Shown here: piece by piece, positions 27,283 to 35,701 of the stretch | How positions within the stretch are numbered: position 1 is the stretch's first letter | How the letters are laid out: each line of letters opens with the position of its first letter | Assembly: GCA_041390025.1 (NCBI GenBank) | Contig: JAWKQR010000028.1 | Coordinates: forward strand, 11,932-75,931 | Direction: 5' to 3' | DNA: 64,000 nucleotides | Source of the DNA: JBFFMO01 sp041390025 | GTDB lineage: Bacteria; Myxococcota_A; Bradymonadia; Bradymonadales; Bradymonadaceae | Translations under genes and position numbers: made by a program | Notes under the pieces: model-generated | What the model saw: only the letters and a program-made list of their open reading frames with translations | What the model was told of the DNA's origin: nothing | Databases searched by the model: none

Positions 27283-28218
27283 ATGGCAGACCTCGTCATT
27301 TCCAATCAGAAGATCGTCGCCGGCGCGGCGAGCTCGGTGGACATATTCGTAGGCCGCCTTGCCGAACAGACCGAAGTGTTCATGAACGTGCAGGCGGTTC
27401 GCGGTGAGGCCGACGGCCCAACGGTGTTTGTGACAGGATGTGTGCACGGCGACGAGGTCAATGGTTTTGAGATCGTGCGGCAGATCAAGCGCGCCTTGGA
27501 CCCCAGGTCCTTACGTGGCACCGTCCTGCTTGTTCCCGTGGTCAACGTGTTCGGCTTCATCTTTCGGTCACGTTATCTTCCCGACCGTCGCGACCTCAAT
27601 CGCTCATTTCCGGGCACCGCCCGCGGGTCTCAAGCGGCGCGATTGGCCCACGTGTTGATGACCGAGATTGTCGCGAAATGCGACGCCGGCATCGACCTGC
27701 ACACGGGCCCCCTTGGCCGCTACAACCTGCCGCAGGCATGGTGTGACCCCAACGACGTCAAATCGTTGGAGCTTGGCCAAGCCTTTGGCGCGCCGGTCAT
27801 GCTGCACAGCCCATCCAAAGACGGCACCCTGCGCCACGCGGCGGCTGGAGTAGGCGTGCCGGTGGTGCTGTTTGAGGGCGGCGAAGCGATGCGGTTTGAT
27901 GCCGACAGCATCCGCCATGGCACCGACGGTGTGCTCCGGGTGCTCAAGAAGCTGGACATGATCGACGAAGCCCCCGAGGCCATGCCGTCGGTCGTCATCG
28001 AGAACATGAAATGGGTTCGGGCACGTCGTGCTGGTGCGTTTCGGCCTGGCGTCAACAGCGGGCACTCCGTCGAAAAACAAGACCGACTTGCCGCCATCAG
28101 CGACCCGCTTGGCCACGAGACCTTCAAGATTCGTGCGCCCATCGGTGGGTTGGTGCTCTCGCATGGCACGTCGCCGTTGGTCAATCGTGGCGACGCCATC
28201 TTCCGGATTGGTTACTAA
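27283..28218 (+). CDS. Succinylglutamate desuccinylase/aspartoacylase-family zinc deacylase
   Basis: 311 residues from ATG 27283 behind AAGGAG; the frame is open upstream through the repeat array, which is not coding. Zinc ligands H55 and E58 (TGCVHGDEVNG) and H140 (GIDLHTG), the substrate-binding RDLNRSFPG (103-111), and FEGGEA near 205. The C-terminal 70 residues form a biotinyl-like beta domain. The family removes acyl groups from amino acids or glutathione-like compounds; substrate unknown. Cytoplasmic. Confidence 0.9.
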   Translation: MADLVISNQKIVAGAASSVDIFVGRLAEQTEVFMNVQAVRGEADGPTVFVTGCVHGDEVNGFEIVRQIKRALDPRSLRGTVLLVPVVNVFGFIFRSRYLPDRRDLNRSFPGTARGSQAARLAHVLMTEIVAKCDAGIDLHTGPLGRYNLPQAWCDPNDVKSLELGQAFGAPVMLHSPSKDGTLRHAAAGVGVPVVLFEGGEAMRFDADSIRHGTDGVLRVLKKLDMIDEAPEAMPSVVIENMKWVRARRAGAFRPGVNSGHSVEKQDRLAAISDPLGHETFKIRAPIGGLVLSHGTSPLVNRGDAIFRIGY

Positions 28219-28233
28219 GGGCCAGGGTTAAAT

Positions 28234-28272
28234 GGGGCGGCAATCTCCAGATTGCGGCTCGGCGAAGCCGAG
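28234..28272 (+). repeat. Dispersed intergenic hairpin repeat
   Basis: GGGGCGGCAATCTCCAGATTGC then GGCTCGGCGAAGCCGAG. Stem 1 arms AATCT/AGATT; stem 2 lengthened to CTCGGC-GAA-GCCGAG. Lies 16 nt past the deacylase stop, with no T-tract. Confidence 0.85.
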
Positions 28273-28422
28273 ACTCTGTGTTGCAGACGTATTGCCTGTT
28301 CCGGGCTCACGTACAGCCTTTGGCTTCGGTATGATGTCAGTTTATAAAGCCGTTTGAAAAACGAGCCGATTTGGCGTCAGATCACAACCTTTGGCAAATC
28401 TCCAAGATTGCGGGAACGACAC

Positions 28423-29904
28423 ATGATTTCACGAGCAACCCTTCTCGGTGCCGCGCTCCTCGCCATGGCTTGCACGGCGTGCAACACGTTTTCCGACCTC
28501 GAGGAGGCCGCGCCGGGCACCAACAACGCGACGAGCAACACCAACAACGCGACGAACAACACCAACAACGCGAGCAACGGTTCCAACAACGCAACGAACA
28601 ACACCAACAACGCGACGAACAACACCAACAACACGACCAACGGTTCAAACAACGCGACCAACGGTTCCAACAACGCGACGAACAACGCGACGAACAACAC
28701 CACGGGTGGGCCTGTCCGACTGGTGACGATTAACTGCGACCGTGAGGCACCGGTATCATCAAACTACGTTCCGCTTACATCCGACTACGGTGGATTTAAC
28801 GGCACGAATTGCGTGGCCGCTGACCCCAGACGTTTTTCGTTTGGGGTCAAAGATGTGACCCATCCTGCCCAGAATCTGTCGCTGGTCACGACCGGCGATG
28901 GATTCCGAGGCGTCTGGTCATCGGACTCTGGTATCCAGACGATCGAGTCAGGCGGCAAAGTTGAATCACTCACCTTGGGTTCTGTCGGGCCCAATGCAAC
29001 GGAAGTCGTCCTTATCCCGACGGCCGAGAATTTGTTTTCCCTCGCACACCTCGACGCGAACCTATGCGGGCTGGCCATCGACATGACCCCCGAGGCGGCG
29101 GACCTCGGAACACGCCAACTCACCGTCGACGATTGCCCGGCAGATCCTCATGGATTGACCTACGCCGGCGGTTATAACCCGTTCCATCCGAGCGGTTCTC
29201 ACGAGTCACACTTGGTGTTGTTTAGCGGCTCGAACTCGATCACGTACGACATTGGCGAAGATGCGATAGGACAAAACGCGACCGGAACCCTGCCAAACCT
29301 ATTGGTGCTGCCGAACCCGTACATTGAACCTACAAGCGGTCGGTTCATCGGTTTCCTTGACCAAGCACAGGACTTCCACCTGCGGGGCGTGTTGAGCGAC
29401 CAGGCACCGCTGCCCCTATTGGACCAACGGGAACCGGGCACGGTGGCGCTCGTTCACCTTGCAAACGAGCACTATGCGCTCGCGTCCATCGAGCAAGATC
29501 ACGTTTCGATCACGCTGATCCAAGCCGGCATCGACGATGGCACGGCCGAGATATGGACCGAGACGGGGGCGATTTGGAACGTTCCAACCGGAAGCAATGT
29601 GCGTTACCTGGATATGGCGGTCGTGGATGGCGGGCTGGTGCTCTTCGTAGACCAAGACGGCTCATGGACGATGATCCCCATTCGGGTCAGGACGTCGTCC
29701 ACGGATGGCGAAACGTTGGATTGTCAGGTGGCGTTGCGCTACGAGTACCCTGCATCGATCGACTACAACGATGTCGACATGGCGGTATCGAAGGTAGGCA
29801 ACTGCGGCATTCGCGCTGCAGTGTTAACGTCGTTTAACATCGGCAACCCCTCCTACGTGCACCTTGAAGGTGCGGACTTCCCCAACTTCTACTTCAGCCC
29901 GTGA
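28423..29904 (+). CDS. N/T-linker lipoprotein A (paralogue pair), function unknown
   Basis: 493 residues from ATG 28423. Lipobox CTAC (Cys about 21). An Asn-rich linker of NNAT/NNTN/NGSN units spans about residues 35-96, followed by a beta-rich domain: VTINCDREAPVSSNYVPL, then FGVKDVTHPAQNLSLVTTGDGFRGVWSS, DPHGLTYAGGYNPFHPS, and finally GNPSYVHLEGADFPNF. Repeated strand patterns suggest a beta-propeller. No motif of any enzyme. Adjacent to a clear paralogue. The linker holds many N-x-T/S sequons. Confidence 0.78.
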   Translation: MISRATLLGAALLAMACTACNTFSDLEEAAPGTNNATSNTNNATNNTNNASNGSNNATNNTNNATNNTNNTTNGSNNATNGSNNATNNATNNTTGGPVRLVTINCDREAPVSSNYVPLTSDYGGFNGTNCVAADPRRFSFGVKDVTHPAQNLSLVTTGDGFRGVWSSDSGIQTIESGGKVESLTLGSVGPNATEVVLIPTAENLFSLAHLDANLCGLAIDMTPEAADLGTRQLTVDDCPADPHGLTYAGGYNPFHPSGSHESHLVLFSGSNSITYDIGEDAIGQNATGTLPNLLVLPNPYIEPTSGRFIGFLDQAQDFHLRGVLSDQAPLPLLDQREPGTVALVHLANEHYALASIEQDHVSITLIQAGIDDGTAEIWTETGAIWNVPTGSNVRYLDMAVVDGGLVLFVDQDGSWTMIPIRVRTSSTDGETLDCQVALRYEYPASIDYNDVDMAVSKVGNCGIRAAVLTSFNIGNPSYVHLEGADFPNFYFSP

Positions 29905-29931
29905 ATGCGTTGGTTCTTGGAGCGAGATGAC

Positions 29932-31449
29932 ATGAAAACGACCGCGCCACATCTTGCCTCCTTGGCGATGTTCCTTGTGGGGTGCAACACCTTTGGAGAC
30001 ATCGCCAACGTCGAAACATCCAACACCAACAACTCATCCAACAACACGACCAACAACACGACAAACAACGCGACAAACAACACGACCAACAACACGACAA
30101 ACAACACGACCAACAACACGACAAACAACGCGACCAACAACACGACAAACAACGCGACCAACAACACGACAAACAACGCGACCAACAACGAGACCAATAA
30201 CACGACGAACGGCGAGCTTGGCCGAAAGGTGACGCTGAATTGCCACGAGACTGCGATGGCAGGCGCGACTTATGTTCCGTTGTCGAACGCACATGGCGGC
30301 TTCCAGCCATCGCTCGGTTGCACACCTTCCGAACCCACTCGGTTCTTTACGGGGGCCCGGTCGATCAACATGGCTCAGGTCCGAAATGTCTCGTTGGTGG
30401 CCGATGGCGATAACTTTCGGGGTTTATGGACGGCGGGCGTTGGTTTGGCGGGGAGCGTCACGTTGGACACTTTCAGCGGGGATGTAGATTTCACCGACGC
30501 CGCGTCAGGACTCCTCGCCGGGTACTTGGATGGGTCGAGCTCGGAGCTCGTGCTCTTTTCCAACGACAAGGACGAGCCCTGGTTGGCACAGATTCAGTCC
30601 ACCAACCCCTGCGCTCTTGAGATGAACACTTCACCTTTCATGGGAAGTCCGCAGACCGTCGGCTCGGATGAATGTCCCGAAGATCCTTTTGGTTTGGCGT
30701 ACGCGGGTGGATACAACCCCTTCAATGCAAGCCAAGCCAACCCCGAGCTCATGGTGTTTTCAGGCGATGGCTTTACCTCAGCAAGTTACACAATGGGCGT
30801 TGTGCTCTCACGACTCGCGACCACAGACTACGCCATCCTTCCCACAACGCCGACGCACGTCGAGTCCACGAGCGGGGACTTTTTGGGTTACCTCGGCGGC
30901 GACAGCGGACTCTTCTTGGTGAGAAACACGGAAACCGACGCTCCTCCAGTGTCGCTGGTGAGTGACCAACAGCTGGGTTCGACGGCGTTCGTGCACGTTG
31001 CGGACAACCACTACGTCCTAGCCGTCAAAACAGACTCGGGCATCGAACTTCAGAGTTATCTGTTGAGCGTATCGGCAGCTAACATTGTAGACGTGTCGGC
31101 GGGGCCGTTCACCACCGTCGATACGGGCCCGGGGGTCAATTTCATCGAGCTCGTGGCTGTTCCGGGCGGTCTCGCGCTGTTCTTCGACCAGACGACCATT
31201 GACGGCCGGCACTGGACGATTCTGCCCATCACGATCAAGACGTCAGCCGATATGCCCGAGGTTTGGACGTGCACGGATGCGCTGGAGTACAGCTACGACG
31301 CCAACATCACCTACAAAGACGTCGAGATGGCCGCGATGGCCGACGACTGTTGGTTGCGGGTGGGCGTGCTGACCTCGTTTGACATCGGCAACACCTCTTA
31401 TGTGCACCTTGAAGGTGCTGCATTCCCAAGCTTCTACGGCGACAACTAA
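29932..31449 (+). CDS. N/T-linker lipoprotein B (paralogue of A)
   Basis: 505 residues from ATG 29932, 27 nt after gene A; a second ATG at 29905 is possible but weaker. Lipobox FLVGC (Cys 18). Linker of (TNN)n at about residues 33-100, then the same beta domain as A with shared landmarks (VTLNCHETAMAGATYVPL, DPFGLAYAGGYNPFNAS, TSFDIGNTSYVHLEGAAFPSFY). A and B result from tandem duplication with later divergence of the body; the linkers evolved independently by repeat slippage. Confidence 0.78.
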   Translation: MKTTAPHLASLAMFLVGCNTFGDIANVETSNTNNSSNNTTNNTTNNATNNTTNNTTNNTTNNTTNNATNNTTNNATNNTTNNATNNETNNTTNGELGRKVTLNCHETAMAGATYVPLSNAHGGFQPSLGCTPSEPTRFFTGARSINMAQVRNVSLVADGDNFRGLWTAGVGLAGSVTLDTFSGDVDFTDAASGLLAGYLDGSSSELVLFSNDKDEPWLAQIQSTNPCALEMNTSPFMGSPQTVGSDECPEDPFGLAYAGGYNPFNASQANPELMVFSGDGFTSASYTMGVVLSRLATTDYAILPTTPTHVESTSGDFLGYLGGDSGLFLVRNTETDAPPVSLVSDQQLGSTAFVHVADNHYVLAVKTDSGIELQSYLLSVSAANIVDVSAGPFTTVDTGPGVNFIELVAVPGGLALFFDQTTIDGRHWTILPITIKTSADMPEVWTCTDALEYSYDANITYKDVEMAAMADDCWLRVGVLTSFDIGNTSYVHLEGAAFPSFYGDN

Positions 31450-31456
31450 CGTCGGC

Positions 31457-31948
31457 TTAGCGCGACATCGAAAAGTTTCCGACCGTGTCGCAGCCTGACG
31501 GCCCAAGCCCCGTAAACTCGCCCTCAAGGAAGTTGTCGGACTTGGCGCTGCCCTTCCAACGGTATTCGATCGTCTGGTCGCCCACACCCTCGACGGTGGT
31601 GAACTCCACGCAGGCTCGGTCGATGACCGCGCTCTTGACCTGGAAGTTCGAATTGACCTGCAGATTACCCACAGACAACTCGCCGGTGTCGGCGTCGTAA
31701 ACCAGCGGAATCTTGACCGACGACAACGTGAACTTGTCGGTGTTGAGGAAGTCTTGGCGGCACTCCGAGCGCTTGCCGGTCCCGGTAATTTCCCACGTAC
31801 CGTTTAGGTCCGGCGTGGTGCCGGTGCACTGGTCAGGTGTGTACAGGTCGTCGAAGGGATCGAGGTCGGGGTCGATCGTGCAGCCGATGGCGCAGATGCC
31901 GCCGAACACCGCCACAACGATTGCCATCAATTGAGTTGAACGTTTCAT
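31457..31948 (-). CDS. Small lipoprotein, possibly lipocalin-like
   Basis: 163 residues, lipobox CAIGC (Cys about 23). After an Asp-rich spacer the rest is beta-rich with TPDLNGTWEITGTGKRSECRQ at about 45 and a closing EGEFTGLGPSGCD, reminiscent of the GxW start of lipocalin-like barrels. Four Cys may form disulfides. 7 nt upstream of the next minus-strand gene's stop, so it is the downstream partner of that envelope protein. Function unknown. Confidence 0.6.
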   Translation of the reverse strand: MKRSTQLMAIVVAVFGGICAIGCTIDPDLDPFDDLYTPDQCTGTTPDLNGTWEITGTGKRSECRQDFLNTDKFTLSSVKIPLVYDADTGELSVGNLQVNSNFQVKSAVIDRACVEFTTVEGVGDQTIEYRWKGSAKSDNFLEGEFTGLGPSGCDTVGNFSMSR

Positions 31949-31955
31949 GGCAGCC

Positions 31956-32957
31956 TCAGAAGTGGGTGTTGATCATCATGGTCAGCGATTGTTGGGCGAA
32001 CTCATCGTGCAGCTTCATCCACGCGACGTTGTAATCCACCGTCAACGAGACGCGGACCGTGTACGTGCGGAACAACAACACACCCGCGCGAACGTACGTC
32101 CCAAGGCCCCATGCTTGGTCGTCCAGGTCGGCCTCGTGTGTGGTTTGGATGACGCTGCCGGTCAGGATCGTCGACCGACGTGTGTCGGTGATGTAGCGCA
32201 GTCCGGCTCCGCCCCCAACGAATGGGGCGAAATCACCCAACCCGAAAATGTAATACGCACCAAGGTCCATCGGGACCTCGATGTAGTGGTCTTCACCGTT
32301 AGGGTCGGCCTGAAAACGCACGCCGACGCGTGGGCCGACCGCGAACTTCGAGGCCTCGTACCAGTAGGCGACGTCGATCGCGACGCCCAGCGGCACGGTC
32401 GCGTAACCGGTCACCGGCGTCATCGCCCCCACGCCCAGCGCCACGCCCCCAAAGCCTTGGCGGCGAGTCTCGACCTTGGATTCGTCGGTCGTCACCAGGC
32501 CAAGCTCGGCGGTGTCGCGGACTTCCTGGTTGGTCGCGATGGCCTTGGCCAGCCGTGCGGCGACAAGGTCGAGCTCCTCGATCTTGGTCACACCCATTCG
32601 CTCGGAGCGCACGATGTTGCCGTTGGCGTTGTCCACGATCTCGACGTTGACGATGAGCTTCTCACCAAGCGCCGCGATGCTGCCGTAGACGGTGGCCTCG
32701 GCCCCAAGCTTGTTGCCCTCTTCGGCCGCGCAACGTTTGTCGGCGCAGACCACAGCGGCCCGCACGAATTGCACCTCGCGCTGTTTGGAAATCTCGGTCT
32801 GCAACAGGTCGCGGAACGTCGCGGCGTCATCGACCGAGATGTTTCGGACCCCAAAATCGAGCATCGCCCACGTCGGCTCCTGCGCGAAGGCGTTGGACGA
32901 GAACGCCACAGCCATCAGCGCGATGAACGCACCCGCGAATTTAGAAAAAGTGCTCAT
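31956..32957 (-). CDS. Envelope protein: CsgG/TolB-like domain plus outer-membrane barrel
   Basis: 333 residues from ATG 32957 (behind TGGAGAA). Signal peptide ends SSNAFAQ (about residue 25). Residues 26-165 resemble the nucleotide-free CsgG/TolB N-terminal fold (PTWAMLDFGVRNISVDDAATFRDLL, CADKRCAAEEGNKLGAEATVYGSI). The remainder looks like an 8-stranded barrel ending LTMMINTHF, with a terminal Phe. A possible export or surface-assembly component. In operon order it precedes the small lipoprotein. Confidence 0.6.
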   Translation of the reverse strand: MSTFSKFAGAFIALMAVAFSSNAFAQEPTWAMLDFGVRNISVDDAATFRDLLQTEISKQREVQFVRAAVVCADKRCAAEEGNKLGAEATVYGSIAALGEKLIVNVEIVDNANGNIVRSERMGVTKIEELDLVAARLAKAIATNQEVRDTAELGLVTTDESKVETRRQGFGGVALGVGAMTPVTGYATVPLGVAIDVAYWYEASKFAVGPRVGVRFQADPNGEDHYIEVPMDLGAYYIFGLGDFAPFVGGGAGLRYITDTRRSTILTGSVIQTTHEADLDDQAWGLGTYVRAGVLLFRTYTVRVSLTVDYNVAWMKLHDEFAQQSLTMMINTHF

Positions 32958-33186
32958 TCGTTCTCCAGCGAATTCAAGGATGGCTGATGGTCTTACACGA
33001 CCTGTGCCAAATCGTGACGCACTTTGCACAAGAACGCCACCGCCGCAGCCATACTGACCTTCGGGTCGAATGCACCGATCAATCACATCACGACGCAACC
33101 AGCGATCGCGACGCCCCTGTCATAGGTGGAGCAAGGCTACACCACGAACGTTGTCGTGGTTTTGGGGTTGGGCCGGCGTCTAAACA

Positions 33187-33313
33187 TTGCCGATCTCCAG
33201 ATTGCCGGATTCGGCGTAGCCGACCCGATTCGGCGTAGTCGAAAATCGGACGTCTGTGTGGGCTTCGCCCATTCGGCAACCGGAGCTTGCCGACCCGATT
33301 CGGCGTAGCCGAA
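33187..33313. repeat. Cluster of dispersed hairpin repeats (two facing copies)
   Basis: One plus copy (33187-33224: TTGCCGATCTCCAG-ATTGCC and GGCGTAGCC), a stray stem 2 (33227-33242), a minus copy (33259-33296: TGGGCTTCGCCCA then GGCAACCGGAGCTTGCC) and another stem 2 (33297-33313). They occupy the 474-nt gap between the CsgG-like gene and deoC, where I see nothing else. Confidence 0.82.
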
Positions 33314-33431
33314 CAAAGACCGCCGGCTTCGTAGGTTTGCGTGGCAAGCCAACGCATGCGCCAAACGCATGTGACTTGCCACCTCAGAGCCGCAAGGGTA
33401 TTACAGATTCGCATTTCCAAGCGAGGTTCCC

Positions 33432-34331
33432 GTGGACGACCGCACCATCGACGCTCTCGTCGATGCCATCACCGAACGAGTTCGCGACCGATTGATCCCC
33501 GGTGCAGCGCCTGCGGGCCTGCCTGACGCGCGTCCTGACGGTCGCAAGGTTCACGCGGCAGGCTGCATGACCTGTGCGCTGCCGGTCGAAGGCTGTTCGT
33601 CGTGTGGGCTCAATCCGATGGCGCAGAGCGCGTTTACATACGCGGCGCCCAAAATCATCCCAGGCACGGCCGAGGTCGCTCGTTACATCGACCACACCTT
33701 GCTCAAGCCAGACGTCGACCGCGAAGCCATCCAGACGTTGTGCGAAGAAGCGCGCAAGCACAACTTCTTTAGCGTGTGTGTGAACTCGGCAAACGTTCGC
33801 TTGGCCGCATCGTTCCTTAGCGGCAGCAGCGTCAAAGTGTGCGCCGTGGTGGGATTCCCACTGGGTGCAGGCACGCCGGCCTCCAAAGCCTTCGAAGCAC
33901 GCGAAGCCGTGCGTTGTGGCGCCGACGAGATCGACATGGTGCTCAACATCGGTGCGCTCAAGTCGCGTGATTACGCGCTCGTGACCGACGACATCGCCCG
34001 CGTGGTCAAGGCCGTGCCAGGCAAGGTCGTCAAAGTCATCCTCGAAACCGGCATGTTGACCGAACACGAAAAAATCGTCGCCTGCGGCCTGTCCAAGGTC
34101 GCCAACGCTGCGTTCGTCAAGACGTCGACCGGCTTTGGCCCAGGTGGCGCTACGGTCGAAGACATCACGTTGATGCGTGCGGTCGTCGGCAAAGACATGG
34201 GCGTCAAGGCCTCTGGCGGTGTGCGCACCTACGAAGACGCCGCCAACATGCTCAAGGCCGGCGCCAGCCGCCTTGGGTGCTCGTCCTCCGTCGCGATTGT
34301 CACAGGCGGCAAAGGCACCAGCGGGTACTAA
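33432..34331 (+). CDS. deoC: Deoxyribose-phosphate aldolase with unusual Cys-rich N-terminal extension
   Basis: 299 residues; start GTG 33432 with a weak GAGG upstream. The TIM-barrel aldolase occupies about 77-299: KPDVD, D168 in DEIDMVLNIG, Schiff-base K230 in FVKTSTGFGPGGA, K259 in VKASGGVRT. It converts 2-deoxyribose-5-phosphate to acetaldehyde and glyceraldehyde-3-phosphate. The typical bacterial enzyme is about 220-260 residues. Residues 1-76 add an amphipathic helix (IDALVDAITERVRDRLI) and two CxxC pairs (C45/C48 and C55/C58). No shell-protein genes nearby. Confidence 0.95.
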   Translation: MDDRTIDALVDAITERVRDRLIPGAAPAGLPDARPDGRKVHAAGCMTCALPVEGCSSCGLNPMAQSAFTYAAPKIIPGTAEVARYIDHTLLKPDVDREAIQTLCEEARKHNFFSVCVNSANVRLAASFLSGSSVKVCAVVGFPLGAGTPASKAFEAREAVRCGADEIDMVLNIGALKSRDYALVTDDIARVVKAVPGKVVKVILETGMLTEHEKIVACGLSKVANAAFVKTSTGFGPGGATVEDITLMRAVVGKDMGVKASGGVRTYEDAANMLKAGASRLGCSSSVAIVTGGKGTSGY

Positions 34332-34334
34332 CCC

Positions 34335-35696
34335 ATGCGGAACTTTCCAACCCACTTTTGGACACGCTTCACGGTCGAATACAAAGACCGCGTGGCTTTC
34401 ATCCGCCCCGATGGCGCGAACGCCGTGACGTCCGAAACCTACTGGGAATGGACCCGTCGGGTGCAACGGCTCGCCGTCGGTTTGCTCGACGCCGGGTTCG
34501 AGACCGGCGCCCGCATCGGTTTCATCGCCAAGAACAGCCAAGAGTGGATCGACCTCGCCTTTGCCGCATGGATGGTTGGCGGGTGTGTGGTGCCATTGCC
34601 GTCGGACCGCGACCGCAAAGAGTCCCTGCGCTGCCTCGCACGATGTGGCGCCGAATGGATTGTGGTCACCGATGATGCCGCGCTCGTGGCCATTCGTGGG
34701 TCAGGCAACCTGCCAGAACACCTGAAATTCATCGCGCTCAAAAAGCTCGTCGCGAACAAGCTCGACGGTGTCTTTGACACGGACGTGTTGCTCGAACGCG
34801 GCAAATACCGTCAGCAGCGCGGTGCCATGAGCGACCTGGGCAAACGAACTTACGAGCTCGACCCGACGCTGCCCTCGATCGTGTTGTTCCCGTTCGACCC
34901 TGGCGATGACCCGCATGGCGCCTTCTTCCAAGGCGGCAAGCTCGCCGTTATGCTCGAGTACCTTGGGGCCGACCTCATGCTCGAGGAATCCGACCAGCTC
35001 GCGGTGCTCATCAACAACGGCTGGTTCTACGGTTTCCTTGTCACGATCGCGGCCCTGTTGCAGGGCCGCACCATCGTTGGCGCCGAGAGCGTCGCAGACC
35101 TAGACGCCGCGCTTGGTTTGCTGAAACCGACCGTCTTGGTCACCGGACCTGCCTACATCGAGGGCCAGACCCGTCGATGGAAAGAGCGGCTCGAGAAGGC
35201 TCCCGGTTTCATGACCGACAATGCCGAAGACAAAGCGTTTGGTTTTGGTCGCATGTTGTCGATCGTGGGCGAAAAGGCGGCGCGCAAGGTGTTGTACGAA
35301 CCGATTCGCCAAGACCTAGGCGGGCGAGCCAAGCGCATCTATTTGGTCGGCGACGCACTTGGGTTGCAACCGTCCGACGATGTTTACGACATCTTGCACC
35401 AAGCCGGTGTCGAGGTGCTCGGCATGTTCGGCCTGCCTGAAACCGGCATCTCGCACATCGAGCGTCCCGGCGCGGTTCGTCGCCACTCGGTCGGCCGCCC
35501 CGTGCAAGGTTACGTCTGCAAGATCGACGGCGCGCGCGGCGAAGAAACCGGCATGGTTCTGATCCGCAGCGACGTCCTGTCCGAAGGGTACTGGGACGAT
35601 ACGGGTCCACGCCCGCGTGACGAAGATGGTTACGTTCAAACCCACGTCATTGGGCATCTGGCCAGTGGCTACTTGTTTCTCGATTCCAACCCCTGA
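34335..35696 (+). CDS. Degenerate AMP-binding (ANL-fold) protein
   Basis: 453 residues, 3 nt after deoC. The N-terminal fold is that of long-chain acyl-CoA synthetases (TYWEWTRRVQRLAVGLLDAG; GARIGFIAKNSQEWIDLAFAAWMVGGCVVPLP; VLGMFGLPETG; GMVLIRSDVLSEGYWDD). The phosphate-binding TSGTTGxPKG loop is missing (the region reads VLFPFDPGDDPHGAFF), and the C-terminal catalytic lid with its lysine is absent because the chain ends soon after the A5/A7 region. Likely a non-adenylating ligand-binding or regulatory derivative. No frameshift is evident, so it looks maintained. Confidence 0.78.
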   Translation: MRNFPTHFWTRFTVEYKDRVAFIRPDGANAVTSETYWEWTRRVQRLAVGLLDAGFETGARIGFIAKNSQEWIDLAFAAWMVGGCVVPLPSDRDRKESLRCLARCGAEWIVVTDDAALVAIRGSGNLPEHLKFIALKKLVANKLDGVFDTDVLLERGKYRQQRGAMSDLGKRTYELDPTLPSIVLFPFDPGDDPHGAFFQGGKLAVMLEYLGADLMLEESDQLAVLINNGWFYGFLVTIAALLQGRTIVGAESVADLDAALGLLKPTVLVTGPAYIEGQTRRWKERLEKAPGFMTDNAEDKAFGFGRMLSIVGEKAARKVLYEPIRQDLGGRAKRIYLVGDALGLQPSDDVYDILHQAGVEVLGMFGLPETGISHIERPGAVRRHSVGRPVQGYVCKIDGARGEETGMVLIRSDVLSEGYWDDTGPRPRDEDGYVQTHVIGHLASGYLFLDSNP

Positions 35697-35701
35697 ATCC
35701 A

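Noticed and set aside
33000..33120. tRNA (a TTCGGGTCGAATG stretch near 33058 resembles a T-arm)
   Set aside because: No acceptor stem, D-arm or anticodon arm could be paired around it.
33432..34331. Bacterial microcompartment locus
   Set aside because: Only the aldolase resembles cargo; no shell protein, aldehyde dehydrogenase or phosphotransacylase gene nearby.
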